This document shows positions 54,778-64,000 of a stretch of DNA of 64,000 nucleotides, in pieces; the stretch's first letter is position 1; each line of letters begins with the position of its first letter. Made by a program: the position numbers and the translations under genes. The stretch is from an uncultured Prevotellaceae bacterium (GTDB taxonomy: Bacteria > Bacteroidota > Bacteroidia > Bacteroidales > Muribaculaceae), in NCBI GenBank assembly GCA_947169265.1, contig CAMVPC010000019.1, positions 1 through 64,000 on the forward strand. The letters are read 5' to 3'. Below the pieces are notes generated by a model. The model searched no databases, had not been told where the DNA came from, and saw only the letters and a program-made list of their open reading frames with translations.

Positions 54778-57573
54778 ATGAAAACGACTCATTTTAAACT
54801 CTTATCGGTCGCCATCGCGACGTTGCTGGCCACAAGTGGCATGGCACAAACGAGCACGATAACCTACACGGCCACGTCACGCATTGATCGTTTTGACAAC
54901 TATGCCGTTTTCAAAGGCGCCACAAGTGTGGCCTCTCACCAATACGACGCCTCAACCGGCGAGGGCATAGTGGTCTACAATGGCACGGTGAGCGAAATTG
55001 GCGACAGCGCCTTGAATCGCTCCACCACACTCACGTCAATCGTGATACCCGAAGGCGTTTCCACCATCGGCAAGGCGGCGCTCGCGTCATGCTCCCACCT
55101 TACCACCCTCTCACTGCCGGCGTCGCTCACTTGGGCGAAGACCCGGGCCTTCGACAATTGCAATTATCTTTCAAGAGGGAAGCTCATCATCAAAGATATC
55201 GCGGCGTGGTGCGCCATCACTTTTGAGGGAACTTATTCAAACCCTATCTACTACGCCAAACGCATCTACGCCGACGCGAACACCGAGATTACGCGCCTGG
55301 CGATACCTGAGGGTGTCACGAACATCGGCGATTATGCCTTCTACTATTGCGAGGGAATCACGGGAGTGCAACTTCCGTCGAGCTTGCGATCAATAGGGAA
55401 TTACTCTTTCGGTTATTGCAAGGCCCTGGAAGCGGTGAATATCCCTGCGGGCGTAACAAGCATTGGTGACAGGGCTTTCATTCGTTGTTCCGCGCTCAAG
55501 TCGGCCACCATCCCCGAGGGGGTGACATCCATCGGTACCATGGGTTTTGCTTATAGTGGACTCACTGCCGTGGCGCTTCCATCCACCATCAGCCAAATGA
55601 ACCAGTCGTTCAATAACTGTAACGACCTTGCCCAGGTGACTTTGGCCGAAGGCATCACTTCGCTTGGCCACTCCTTCAGCAATCTACCGGCGCTCACCAC
55701 AGTGCACATCCCGTCAACCTTAAAGATGGAGAACGACTTCACCTATTGCGCCAACCTGGAGACGGTGACCATCGCCGAGGGCGTGACCGCGGTGTACGGC
55801 TTCGGGCACTGCGAGAGACTGGCGTCAATCAACATTCCGGCCTCGGCCACCGAAATCACCGGGTTCCAAAACTGCTCCAGCCTTAAGTCGATTAGCATTC
55901 CGCGGGCCATCACCCACATTTACGCATTCCACAACTGCACAGGACTGGAAAGAGTAACTATTGAAGACCTTGAGGCCTGGTGTCAAATTGTTTTTAACAG
56001 CAACGAAGACTACACCCCGCAATATTACGCCCAACACCTCTATTTGGGCGACGAGGAAATCACCAGACTTACCATTCCCCAAAGCATCACGAAACTGAAA
56101 CGGTTCACGTTCGCCAACCTCACCCACATTCACACGGTGAACATCCACAACGGCGTCACCTCGATTCACGGCGACGCCTTCCTCAACTGTAACGGCGTGG
56201 ACCATGTGTTTTGCGGCGCCGACCCGCTCACGCTATCGTGGAACGGAAAAGGGTTCAAACCCAACAAGGCCACGCTGTTCCATGTGGCCGACGTGGAAAC
56301 GTGGAAGTCGAAATTCCCCGACGCCAATGTGACATTCGTGAGCGGAATGACCACACTCAATTACACCGCAACCGCACGCGTGTCGAAATTTGACAACTTC
56401 ACCCTTTTCGACGGCGCCACAGCCTTGTCGACACACAACTTCGACAGTGCCACCGGCCAGGGCGAGGTGACTTATGTGGGAGTGGTACATGGCATCGGAG
56501 AAGCGGCTCTCAACGACTGCGACGCCCTCACCGGCATCACCATCCCCGAAGGCGTGACAAGTCTCGGCACCCGGGCTTTGGGCAACTGCGCCGGTCTCGC
56601 CACGGTAGTGCTACCATCGACGCTCACCACTATCGCCGCCGGTGCCTTTGAGGGCAGCGACGGCGTGGCCGACGTGTACTGCACGGCCTCCCCCACGACG
56701 CTCACGTGGAACGGCAACGACAACGCCAGCCAGTTCAAGCCATCGCGGGGTACGCTATTCCATGTGACCGACGTGGCGGCATGGCAAGGACGTTTCCCCA
56801 ACGCGAACGTCACCTTCACCTGTGGCATGACCGTGTTCACTTACACCGCCACCGAGAAAATCACCCAATTTGAATCGCTCGGCAAATTTACAGGAGCCAA
56901 TGCCCTGGTGTCACATGTCTTCAATCCCGAGAGCGGCGAGGGAACAGCAATCTACGACGGCGAGGTAACCGAACTTAAGTATCGGTGCTTTTACAACGCT
57001 AAACTCACCTCAATCATCCTCCCTCAGTCCATCACCTCCTTTGGCTTGGGTGTGTTTAACCAATGCACCGAGTTGGCTGCGCTAAGGCTCCCCGATGCCT
57101 TGCGTGCGATTCCCGAAAACACTTTCAAGAATTGCTCGAAACTCGAAAAGATATACTTGAGCAACTGCATCGACTCCCGATTGGGCCAGTCGGCGTTCAG
57201 CGGCTGCACGTCACTCAAAGAGTTGCAGGTGGCCACTGTGCGCCCCTTCCCCCTAATGGGAACGACTCATGACAACACCTTTACCGGCGTCGACGTGACC
57301 ACGTGCGTGCTGCGCGTGCCGCGCTGGCAAATGGAAGTGTACCGAAATGCCCCCGTGTGGCAAGACTTCTTGCTAATAGAAGAATGGGAACCTGAATGGT
57401 GGCCGCTGCGAGGCGATGTGAACATCGACTGGGCGGTGAACGGCAGCGACGTGACAGCGCTCTACAATTTGCTGCTCAACGCAGAAGGCGCAAGCAAAAA
57501 CGCCGATGTAAACCGCGACGGCAACATCAACGGCACCGACGTCACCGCCCTCTACAACCTCCTGCTCAAGTAA
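54778..57573 (+). CDS. Secreted BspA-like leucine-rich repeat protein with C-terminal dockerin-like module
   Basis: Signal peptide; repeated LRR_5 units (IVIPEGVSTIGKAALASCSHLTTLSLPASL); C-terminal ADVNRDGNINGTDVTALYNLLLK. Confidence 0.92.
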   Translation: MKTTHFKLLSVAIATLLATSGMAQTSTITYTATSRIDRFDNYAVFKGATSVASHQYDASTGEGIVVYNGTVSEIGDSALNRSTTLTSIVIPEGVSTIGKAALASCSHLTTLSLPASLTWAKTRAFDNCNYLSRGKLIIKDIAAWCAITFEGTYSNPIYYAKRIYADANTEITRLAIPEGVTNIGDYAFYYCEGITGVQLPSSLRSIGNYSFGYCKALEAVNIPAGVTSIGDRAFIRCSALKSATIPEGVTSIGTMGFAYSGLTAVALPSTISQMNQSFNNCNDLAQVTLAEGITSLGHSFSNLPALTTVHIPSTLKMENDFTYCANLETVTIAEGVTAVYGFGHCERLASINIPASATEITGFQNCSSLKSISIPRAITHIYAFHNCTGLERVTIEDLEAWCQIVFNSNEDYTPQYYAQHLYLGDEEITRLTIPQSITKLKRFTFANLTHIHTVNIHNGVTSIHGDAFLNCNGVDHVFCGADPLTLSWNGKGFKPNKATLFHVADVETWKSKFPDANVTFVSGMTTLNYTATARVSKFDNFTLFDGATALSTHNFDSATGQGEVTYVGVVHGIGEAALNDCDALTGITIPEGVTSLGTRALGNCAGLATVVLPSTLTTIAAGAFEGSDGVADVYCTASPTTLTWNGNDNASQFKPSRGTLFHVTDVAAWQGRFPNANVTFTCGMTVFTYTATEKITQFESLGKFTGANALVSHVFNPESGEGTAIYDGEVTELKYRCFYNAKLTSIILPQSITSFGLGVFNQCTELAALRLPDALRAIPENTFKNCSKLEKIYLSNCIDSRLGQSAFSGCTSLKELQVATVRPFPLMGTTHDNTFTGVDVTTCVLRVPRWQMEVYRNAPVWQDFLLIEEWEPEWWPLRGDVNIDWAVNGSDVTALYNLLLNAEGASKNADVNRDGNINGTDVTALYNLLLK

Positions 57574-57614
57574 CCGGTAAGGCTGGTCTTTTTCAACCCA
57601 CTAAAGAAAAGCGT

Positions 57615-57650
57615 CAGTCGCGCCTTTCCCGGTTGCGGGAGGCGCGACTG
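57615..57650. terminator. Bidirectional terminator between LRR gene and rplI
   Basis: cagtcgcgcc...ggcgcgactg perfect 10-bp stem. Confidence 0.75.
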
Positions 57651-57685
57651 ATTTGATAACTTGTTAAAGTGGATAGGCGCGAGAA

Positions 57686-58129
57686 TTACTCGGCAACCAC
57701 CTCGAAGGGGATTTCCACGGCAACTTCCTTGTGGAAGCGCACGGTGGCGGTGTATTTACCCACTTGCTTGACATCACCATTGACGGTGATGAGCTTGCGG
57801 TCAACCTCGTGGCCAGCCTCGGCGAGAGCCTGGGCAATCTGGATCGGGGTCACCGAACCATAGATGGTGCCCGTGGGGCTCACCTTGGCGCCGATGGTGA
57901 GGGCCACACCCTCGAGGGTAGCGGCGGCAGCCTCGGCGTCAGCCTTGATTTTAGCAATCTTGTGAGCGCGTTGACGCAGGTCCTCGGCGTGCACCTTCAG
58001 TGCCGACTCGGTAGCCATCACGGCAAATCCCTGGGGAATGAGATAGTTGCGGGCATAGCCGTTCTTCACTTCAACCACATCGTCCTTGTATCCAAGGTTG
58101 GCGACGTCTTTTTTCAATATAATCTTCAT
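57686..58129 (-). CDS. rplI: 50S ribosomal protein L9
   Basis: MKIILKKDVANLGYKDDVVEVKNGYARNYLIPQGFA. Confidence 0.98.
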   Translation of the reverse strand: MKIILKKDVANLGYKDDVVEVKNGYARNYLIPQGFAVMATESALKVHAEDLRQRAHKIAKIKADAEAAAATLEGVALTIGAKVSPTGTIYGSVTPIQIAQALAEAGHEVDRKLITVNGDVKQVGKYTATVRFHKEVAVEIPFEVVAE

Positions 58130-58153
58130 TGTGTCGTTTTCTTTTTAAAGTGA

Positions 58154-58423
58154 TTATTTCATCAAGTCGGTCACATAGGGGAGCATGGCCAGATGGCGGG
58201 CGCGCTTGACGGCGCGGGCCACGCGGCGCTGGAACTTGAGCGAGGTGCCGGTGATGCGGCGGGGCAGGATTTTACCTTGCTCATTGAGGAATTTCTTGAG
58301 AAATTCGGGGTCCTTGTAGTCGATATACTTGATGCCACTTCTCTTGAAACGGCAATATTTCTTCTTCTTGGTGTCGACCGACAGCGGGGTAAGGTAACGG
58401 ATTTCGCTTTGACTTTGTGCCAT
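58154..58423 (-). CDS. rpsR: 30S ribosomal protein S18
   Basis: [65 protein letters not shown]. Confidence 0.98.
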   Translation of the reverse strand: MAQSQSEIRYLTPLSVDTKKKKYCRFKRSGIKYIDYKDPEFLKKFLNEQGKILPRRITGTSLKFQRRVARAVKRARHLAMLPYVTDLMK

Positions 58424-58441
58424 AATTGTGTCCTCCTTTAA

Positions 58442-58876
58442 TTATTCGTTTGCTTTTTCCTCTTCAACATTCACTTCGGGCTCAACAACGGGAGCGGCAG
58501 CCTCCACAACGGCGGGTTCCTCGGCGGGTTCCTCGGCCTTGGGCTGATTCTTCTTGAGGGCACGACGCTTGAGGGCGTACTCGTGGGCGAACTTGTCCAT
58601 GTGGAAAGTTAAGAAGCGCATCACCTTCTCGTCGCGACGGAAGGCAGTCTCAAGCTTGGCGATGAGCGTGGGCTCGGCATCAAACTCGATGAGGGTGTAA
58701 AATCCGGTAGTCCTTTTCTGGATGGGATAAGCGAGCTTGCGCAGTCCCCATTCCTCGACATTCTCGATGGTGCCACCATTGTCGGTGATCACTGTCTTGA
58801 ATTTCTCTACCGCTTCCTTCATCTGAGGCTCAGACAAAACGGGAGTTAAAATGAAAACGGTTTCGTAGTTGTTCAT
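58442..58876 (-). CDS. rpsF: 30S ribosomal protein S6
   Basis: [27 protein letters not shown]...[34 protein letters not shown] promoter (minus) near 58938. Confidence 0.97.
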   Translation of the reverse strand: MNNYETVFILTPVLSEPQMKEAVEKFKTVITDNGGTIENVEEWGLRKLAYPIQKRTTGFYTLIEFDAEPTLIAKLETAFRRDEKVMRFLTFHMDKFAHEYALKRRALKKNQPKAEEPAEEPAVVEAAAPVVEPEVNVEEEKANE

Positions 58877-59094
58877 AAAACTTTAAATTAAAATGATTTA
58901 GTTAAAAAAATCTCGTTGCTTTTCTAAAAAGCGGTGCAAAGGTACGCTTTTCCAGCCATATAACCAAATTTTTTCTTCTTTTTGTGACTTTTACGCGCTT
59001 TTATGTGCTTTTGTGTGCCATGGCATGGGCTTCTCATGCGCTGAGCCTCGTCAGGTCGTAGCGTGGCGGCAAGGCTCACGCCGATAGTGGCTAA

Positions 59095-59142
59095 CCACAC
59101 GAAGCGAGGGCACCGTCTTTTCGGGTGTCCTCGCCTGTGTGG
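59095..59142. terminator. Strong hairpin downstream of the thioredoxin-fold gene
   Basis: ccacacgaagcgagggcacc...gggtgtcctcgcctgtgtgg. Confidence 0.75.
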
Positions 59143-59183
59143 TTCGATTCTTAACGCTATTCGCGCTCAACGATTCACGCCGC

Positions 59184-59621
59184 TCACTTTTTCTTGGGCT
59201 TCTTGTTGAGCAGTTTCTCGTTGAACAGGTTTATATAAGCCTGTTTCGACTGGGCGCCCTTGGTGGCGAATGGTTCCCCCTTGTTTGTCTTGGGGTAACA
59301 TGCCAGATAAGGAATGGCGTTGATGCCCAGCTGGCCCGTGAGTTGCGGGTTGGCGTCGACATCAATGCAATAGAAGTTTATCTTCCCTTTGAAATTCTTC
59401 GAGGCAAGTTCTTCGAGCAGGGGGGCAAACTTTTGGCACGCCTCACTGTCGCTCTTGTAGAAGAATATCACGGCCGGTTTCTTGATTTTCTTTCCACTCT
59501 CGAAGAGTTTGGAATATTCCTTGTGGTTGATTTCCTTGACACGAGGGCCTCCGGCAACGGCACTCACGGTTCCCGCCACCAGTACGACGGCGAGCAACAG
59601 GGTTCTATAAAACAATTTCAT
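59184..59621 (-). CDS. Secreted thioredoxin-fold protein with a single Cys in the active-site region
   Basis: Signal peptide; KKPAVIFFYKSDSEACQKFAPLLEELASKNFKGKINFYCIDVDANPQLTGQLGINAIPYL. Confidence 0.8.
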   Translation of the reverse strand: MKLFYRTLLLAVVLVAGTVSAVAGGPRVKEINHKEYSKLFESGKKIKKPAVIFFYKSDSEACQKFAPLLEELASKNFKGKINFYCIDVDANPQLTGQLGINAIPYLACYPKTNKGEPFATKGAQSKQAYINLFNEKLLNKKPKKK

Positions 59622-59674
59622 AAGTCGTTGTAATTATACAGTTTAGACCTTATCGGGTTCTCTTAAAACACATC

Positions 59675-61195
59675 TCACTGGTGCTGACGGCGCAGCAGAT
59701 CGTTGACGGTCTTTACTGGGTTGAATGTTTCGATGGGCACCTCCACAAAGATGGTGTTCCAATCGCTCATCGAGCCGTTCCACAATCCCGGCAGTTCGAG
59801 CGCCTTGATGTCGACTCCATCCTTCGACTTGAGCGAGATGAGGCCCGTGTCGGGGTCGACGAAACGCTTGAGGTCAAATTTATTGCCCTTGTAATCCTTG
59901 AGGTAGCACACGAGGTCCACAGGATTGAAGTGCGTGCCCTCCTTCATCATCTTCATGGCCTCGGCATCGTCGGGGTTGATTTGCGCGGCCTCGAGAATTT
60001 GGGGCGAATAGCTGCCGTCGCGGTTATAAGCCAGGTAAGGGCCACCGCCGGGCTCGCCCTCGTTGCGCACCATTCCGCACACGCGCAGGGGACGGTCGAG
60101 CTTCGCGCGCAAATAAGCCGCGAGGGCCTCATCGTCCATCGTTGCAGTGGCCTGACAACGGGTGCACAAGGTTCCTTCCACAAAGTGCAACATCCGCTTG
60201 AGGTCTTGGCTACTCGGGTTGTTGTCGAGTTTCGACAAGAAGCGCGCCACCTGCCGTTGCGTCTCTACGAGCACGCCGCCTATCACTTTCTTGTAACGCG
60301 TGGTCACGTCGCGCAGGCGTTGAGGCACCACATTATCGATATTTTTGACAAAAATCACGTCGGCCGTGCGCTCGTTCAGGTTCTCGATGAGCGCGCCGTG
60401 GCCGGCCGGCCGGAAGAGGAGGTTGCCGTCGCCGTCACGATAAGGCTCGTCGGTGGCTGTGGCGGCAATGGTGTCGGTCGACGGTTTTTGTTCGCTCATC
60501 GTGACGTGATACTTCACACCCCACACCTTCTCGAGATGAGGCAGCTTGCCGCGAAGCAGGCGATCAAACTCCTTTCGGTGCTCGGGCGACACGGTGAAAT
60601 GGATAAACACGTCGCGCGTCGACGTGGCGGCATATTGGGCGCCTTCCTCGAGGTGCTCCTCAAGCGGGGTGTGCACGTTGCCGCCGGGGGCGCGATGGAA
60701 CTTGAGCAACGCCTTGGGCAGGAAACCGTAATTGAGGCCGCCCGCATCGAGCATGGCGCGCGCCACATCGGCATAGCGGCCGTCGGCCAACAAGTCCTTG
60801 ATATCAACGCCATAGAGTCGTGTACAAGCCTGGCACAGGGGCAGGTAGAAAGCGAATTTGTCGAGATTGACAAAAAATTCCTTCTCAAACTCGGTCTCGG
60901 GACTGGTGCGGCCCGAATTGACAAACGCGAAAATGTTCTTGAACATGCGGCTCGCGGCACCCGAAGCCGGCACAAACTTCTCAATCGTGCCACCGCCCTG
61001 CTGGAAGGCACGCCACGCCTTGATGTAACGCGTCGCCTCTTTATCGTCGAGGCGCAACACACCATCGCCCGCCGTGGCGGCCTTTTCTATTTTAAGCCAG
61101 GGAAAACCGGTTGCGAAACGTTTGAGTTGCGCCGCAATGGTTCCCTCACTAATCCCCTTTTTCTCAATGAGTTGCAAATCCTTTTCGTTTAGCAT
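59675..61195 (-). CDS. DUF4301-family protein
   Basis: FVPASGAASRMFKNIFAFVNSG, RPAGHGALIENLN, CGMVRNEGEPGGGPYL. Confidence 0.85.
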   Translation of the reverse strand: MLNEKDLQLIEKKGISEGTIAAQLKRFATGFPWLKIEKAATAGDGVLRLDDKEATRYIKAWRAFQQGGGTIEKFVPASGAASRMFKNIFAFVNSGRTSPETEFEKEFFVNLDKFAFYLPLCQACTRLYGVDIKDLLADGRYADVARAMLDAGGLNYGFLPKALLKFHRAPGGNVHTPLEEHLEEGAQYAATSTRDVFIHFTVSPEHRKEFDRLLRGKLPHLEKVWGVKYHVTMSEQKPSTDTIAATATDEPYRDGDGNLLFRPAGHGALIENLNERTADVIFVKNIDNVVPQRLRDVTTRYKKVIGGVLVETQRQVARFLSKLDNNPSSQDLKRMLHFVEGTLCTRCQATATMDDEALAAYLRAKLDRPLRVCGMVRNEGEPGGGPYLAYNRDGSYSPQILEAAQINPDDAEAMKMMKEGTHFNPVDLVCYLKDYKGNKFDLKRFVDPDTGLISLKSKDGVDIKALELPGLWNGSMSDWNTIFVEVPIETFNPVKTVNDLLRRQHQ

Positions 61196-61453
61196 AGTTA
61201 TATTTGTTTATTGTTAATTCCGCCGGGTTGAATTTCAAACGGCTAAATTACGAAAATTCCGTTAAAACGCACAACAACGCACGCATTTTTTTTACTTTCA
61301 CCAAATTTTTCATGTATAAATAATGAAAATCCTTACATTTTTCGGATTTTATCTTGGAAATTGAAGATTTTTCATTATCTTTGGCATTTCAATCAATCAC
61401 AAAATCAAAACAACAAAATAAACATTTTTTTCACCAAACAACTCTAAAGAATT

Positions 61454-63100
61454 ATGAGAACCATCAAAATTGGACGCTCGGCCGGAAACGACCTCACGCT
61501 GAGCAACCTCAAAGTATCGGGTTACCATGCCACGCTGGTTGTCCAGGACAATGAGATGAGCGCCACGCTCAAGGATTTGAACTCCACCAACGGCACCTAC
61601 GTCAACGGACGACGCATTACCGGCGAGACCATGGTGCGGCCCACCGACGTGATTCGCTTTGGTACCGAGGAGACCAGTCTGCAACGCATCCTGGCGCAAA
61701 TCGCGGCACAGGCTCCCGCGGGTGGCGACAAAACCAGGATAAGCCCCGCATCGGGTGGTGGCCAGCGCTACACCATTGGCCGCTCGCCCGGCAACCAAAT
61801 CGTGATGCCGCAAAGCGACGTGTCGGGCAACCACGCCGTGCTCTCTCGCGACGGCCAGGGCAACGTCATCCTGCAGGACCTCGGCTCCACTAACGGCACC
61901 TTCGTCAACGGCCAGCGTATCACCGGACAAAGAATGCTCAACGCCGGCGACCGCGTCACCCTCACCGGAAACGGCTATCCCCTCGACTGGCAGAGCTACG
62001 TGGGCTCGCCCGCAGGCCCCGCAACCCCCAATCCCATGGAGCCCACGCCGCCCATTAGTCCCACTCCTACGGTATATGGTCCCCCCACTCCTCAGACACC
62101 ACCTGTCACTCCCGCCGCCACTCCCCCTAAGAAGAACAACACTGCCTTGTGGATTATCCTGGGCGTGCTGGCTCTCGCCGCCATTGGCGCCGGCCTGTTC
62201 TTCGGCCTCAAGGGCTGCGACGGCACCACCGGTAGCGGCAGCGATTCCACGTCGGTTGCAACCGACACCACCACTCCCCCGCCCGCAGGTCCCACCGTCA
62301 TGACCGGTGCCGAAATCAACGAGAAATACAAAGACGCCGTGTGCATGATTATCGGCCAGTGGGGCGTCAACGTGTACGCCATGACCGAGCAGGGCAAAGT
62401 TCAATTGACCTCGCTCGAAGGCGGACAATACACGGGCACCGCGTTCTGTATCTCGGAAGATGGTACCAAATATGCCACCAACCTCCATTGCGTGCAAGCA
62501 TGGGTCTTCGCCGGCGAAGCCATGAACGCCCTCAAGGTACAAGCCAACAGCTATGTGAGAAGCGTTGACCCGGGCTACGAGGCCATTCTCGAAGGCGTGG
62601 CCAAGCTCTACATCCTGCCCAACGGCAAGCCCCTCTCGCTGGCCAATGCCACCGAGGTAACCGTCTATAAGGTTCCCAACCTGGATGGCGTCGAGCAACC
62701 CGTGCTCAACAAAGACGTGGCCATCGTGCAAACCATCACCCGCGAGCGTCCCTCGGGCATCAACGGATGGATTGACCCGAACGCCGTGGGCGACCCCACC
62801 CCGTTCTATCAGCCGGGCAAGGAGATTCACTCGATTGGTTATCCCGCCGGCATGACGCTGGCACAAAACAGCAACGAGGAGATGGTTAACCAGCTGCACT
62901 CGGGACGCACCTCGCAGGACAAGGGCGATTTCCAATTCGGTGTTGACTTTACCTCGACCGGCGGCGCCAGCGGTTCGCCCGTGCTCAACGAATACGGCCA
63001 ACTGATTGGCGTGTTCAACAGCGGCTACGGCAACGGCGGCCCGGGTGCCCTCAACTATGCCGTCAAGCTCAAGCACCTGCAAGACCTGTTGAATCAATAA
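61454..63100 (+). CDS. Membrane protein with two FHA domains, one TM and an extracytoplasmic trypsin-like domain
   Basis: FHA1 IGRSAGNDLTLSNLKVSGYHA...NSTNGTYVNG; FHA2 IGRSPGNQIVMPQSDVSGNHA...GSTNGTFVNG; Pro-rich linker; TM ALWIILGVLALAAIGAGLFFGL; TNLHCV, KDVAIVQ, GGASGSPVLN. Confidence 0.9.
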   Translation: MRTIKIGRSAGNDLTLSNLKVSGYHATLVVQDNEMSATLKDLNSTNGTYVNGRRITGETMVRPTDVIRFGTEETSLQRILAQIAAQAPAGGDKTRISPASGGGQRYTIGRSPGNQIVMPQSDVSGNHAVLSRDGQGNVILQDLGSTNGTFVNGQRITGQRMLNAGDRVTLTGNGYPLDWQSYVGSPAGPATPNPMEPTPPISPTPTVYGPPTPQTPPVTPAATPPKKNNTALWIILGVLALAAIGAGLFFGLKGCDGTTGSGSDSTSVATDTTTPPPAGPTVMTGAEINEKYKDAVCMIIGQWGVNVYAMTEQGKVQLTSLEGGQYTGTAFCISEDGTKYATNLHCVQAWVFAGEAMNALKVQANSYVRSVDPGYEAILEGVAKLYILPNGKPLSLANATEVTVYKVPNLDGVEQPVLNKDVAIVQTITRERPSGINGWIDPNAVGDPTPFYQPGKEIHSIGYPAGMTLAQNSNEEMVNQLHSGRTSQDKGDFQFGVDFTSTGGASGSPVLNEYGQLIGVFNSGYGNGGPGALNYAVKLKHLQDLLNQ

Positions 63101-63184
63101 TCTTCTTATTGCTCTCTCCTCCTCTCCACCTCTCCACCTCTCCACTTTTATTTTTTGAACAATAACTTTAATTCCTTGACAATT

Positions 63185-63853
63185 ATGGCAATACAGCAAT
63201 GTCCCAACGGACATCAATACGATTCAAGCATTTATGGCAACAACTGCCCGTTCTGCCCCAGCGAGGCCACTCACCTGAGCATGGGTAGTGGAGGCGCCAC
63301 TCCCCCGCCCTTCAACCCTCAGCCGGTCTTCGACAGCGGTGCCGGTGCCACCCAGGTGATGGGTGGCGGAGGATATGACGCCGCGCCCACGGTTCCCGTC
63401 AACGACGGCTTCGACGAGCGCACGCAACTCATGGACGACGTGAGCACCACGCCCATTCAGTCGCAAGCCTTCGACGAGGGACGCACCGTCATCCGTTCAG
63501 CCGGCGACGAATCCTCGACCGGCAACGGCAACGGGCGCAAATTGGTGGGCATCCTGGTCACTTACAGCCTGAACCCCTGCGGCCAGGTGTTCCCCATCTA
63601 CGAGGGCCGCAACATCGTGGGCCGCGACCAGTCGTGCGACATCGCGCTCACGAGCGACGACAAGGTGTCGGGCAAGCACCTCTTGATCCTGTGGCGCTCG
63701 GGCGAAGGCATCATGTGGGCTGAAGACCAAATGTCGAGCAACGGTACTTTCGTCAACGACAATTTCGCGAGCGAAAAGTTCCAGCTCAACAATGGCGACG
63801 TGCTCCTGGTGGGCAACACCAAGTTTGTCTACCTTGCTATCCCGCAGTTCTAA
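63185..63853 (+). CDS. Zinc-ribbon plus FHA-domain protein
   Basis: CPNGHQYDSSIYGNNCPFCPSE; FHA IYEGRNIVGRDQSCDIALTSDDKVSGKHLLI...MSSNGTFVND. Confidence 0.88.
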   Translation: MAIQQCPNGHQYDSSIYGNNCPFCPSEATHLSMGSGGATPPPFNPQPVFDSGAGATQVMGGGGYDAAPTVPVNDGFDERTQLMDDVSTTPIQSQAFDEGRTVIRSAGDESSTGNGNGRKLVGILVTYSLNPCGQVFPIYEGRNIVGRDQSCDIALTSDDKVSGKHLLILWRSGEGIMWAEDQMSSNGTFVNDNFASEKFQLNNGDVLLVGNTKFVYLAIPQF

Positions 63854-63867
63854 AATCCACCTATCAG

Positions 63868-63905
63868 TGCGAAGACCCGCCCGGACAACCCCGCGAGTCT
63901 TCGCA
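63868..63905 (+). terminator. Hairpin after the zinc-ribbon FHA gene
   Basis: tgcgaagac...(g)tcttcgca. Confidence 0.55.
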
Positions 63906-63958
63906 CCATCTATAAACCCTATTCTTAACGCAGCTTTTGTCTAATTAAGTCAACTTTA

Positions 63959-64000
63959 ATGAGCAACTACAGTTACTGTAACGTGGCCCAGCGCACCGAC
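63959..64000 (+). CDS. Start of a gene truncated by the window edge
   Basis: ATG followed by MSNYSYCNVAQRTD, open to the last base; too short to assign a family. Confidence 0.5.
   Translation, partial: MSNYSYCNVAQRTD

Noticed and set aside
58877-58960. S6:S18-binding leader RNA upstream of rpsF
   Set aside because: A caccg plus gcttttTAGaaaagc hairpin is present, but the two-stem CCG-bulge structure could not be supported without covariance analysis.
59681-61192. 503-aa plus-strand ORF
   Set aside because: Antisense to the DUF4301 gene; composition typical of codon-bias shadows.
61397-63217. 606-aa minus-strand ORF
   Set aside because: Antisense to the FHA-FHA-protease gene, whose motifs are unambiguous.
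1-64000. CRISPR array, prophage, integrase or insertion sequence
   Set aside because: No regularly spaced short repeats, Cas proteins, transposase/integrase motifs or phage structural genes were recognised in the translations.

Overview
This 64 kb window is chromosomal DNA from a member of the Bacteroidales. It is probably Muribaculaceae-like, inferred from recurrent TAnnTTTG -7 promoter motifs, BspA-like/dockerin-like secreted proteins and gene order; no 16S gene is present. It is densely coding. Recognisable housekeeping genes include a two-component system, rlmB/trmH, nusB-yajC-ybbR-coaE, clpB, fabD, tatA-tatC, folP-dacA, an ABC-F ATPase, an NfnAB-like pair, tamB-tamA-like genes, a Rel/SpoT homolog, rpsF-rpsR-rplI, a DUF4301 protein and tRNA-Arg(ACG). 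The standout region is about 16.6-30.0 kb. It carries a zinc-ribbon membrane protein, three paralogous membrane proteins whose N-termini look like J-domains without an HPD motif, a membrane coiled-coil protein with a GrpE-like C-terminus, an Hsp70 with a conserved ATPase domain but divergent C-terminal half, and a pseudokinase-AAA+ fusion. I interpret this as a candidate undescribed membrane-anchored Hsp70/AAA+ machine. A second signalling-like locus at the right edge encodes an FHA-FHA-TM-trypsin protein and a zinc-ribbon-FHA protein. Non-coding structure includes an 83-bp tandem duplication ending in the nusB promoter, an identical 52-bp promoter-bearing dispersed repeat, a large GC-rich inverted repeat near 11.5 kb, and a repeated motif upstream of clpB. 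All family calls come from reading the translations by eye; no database search was run.
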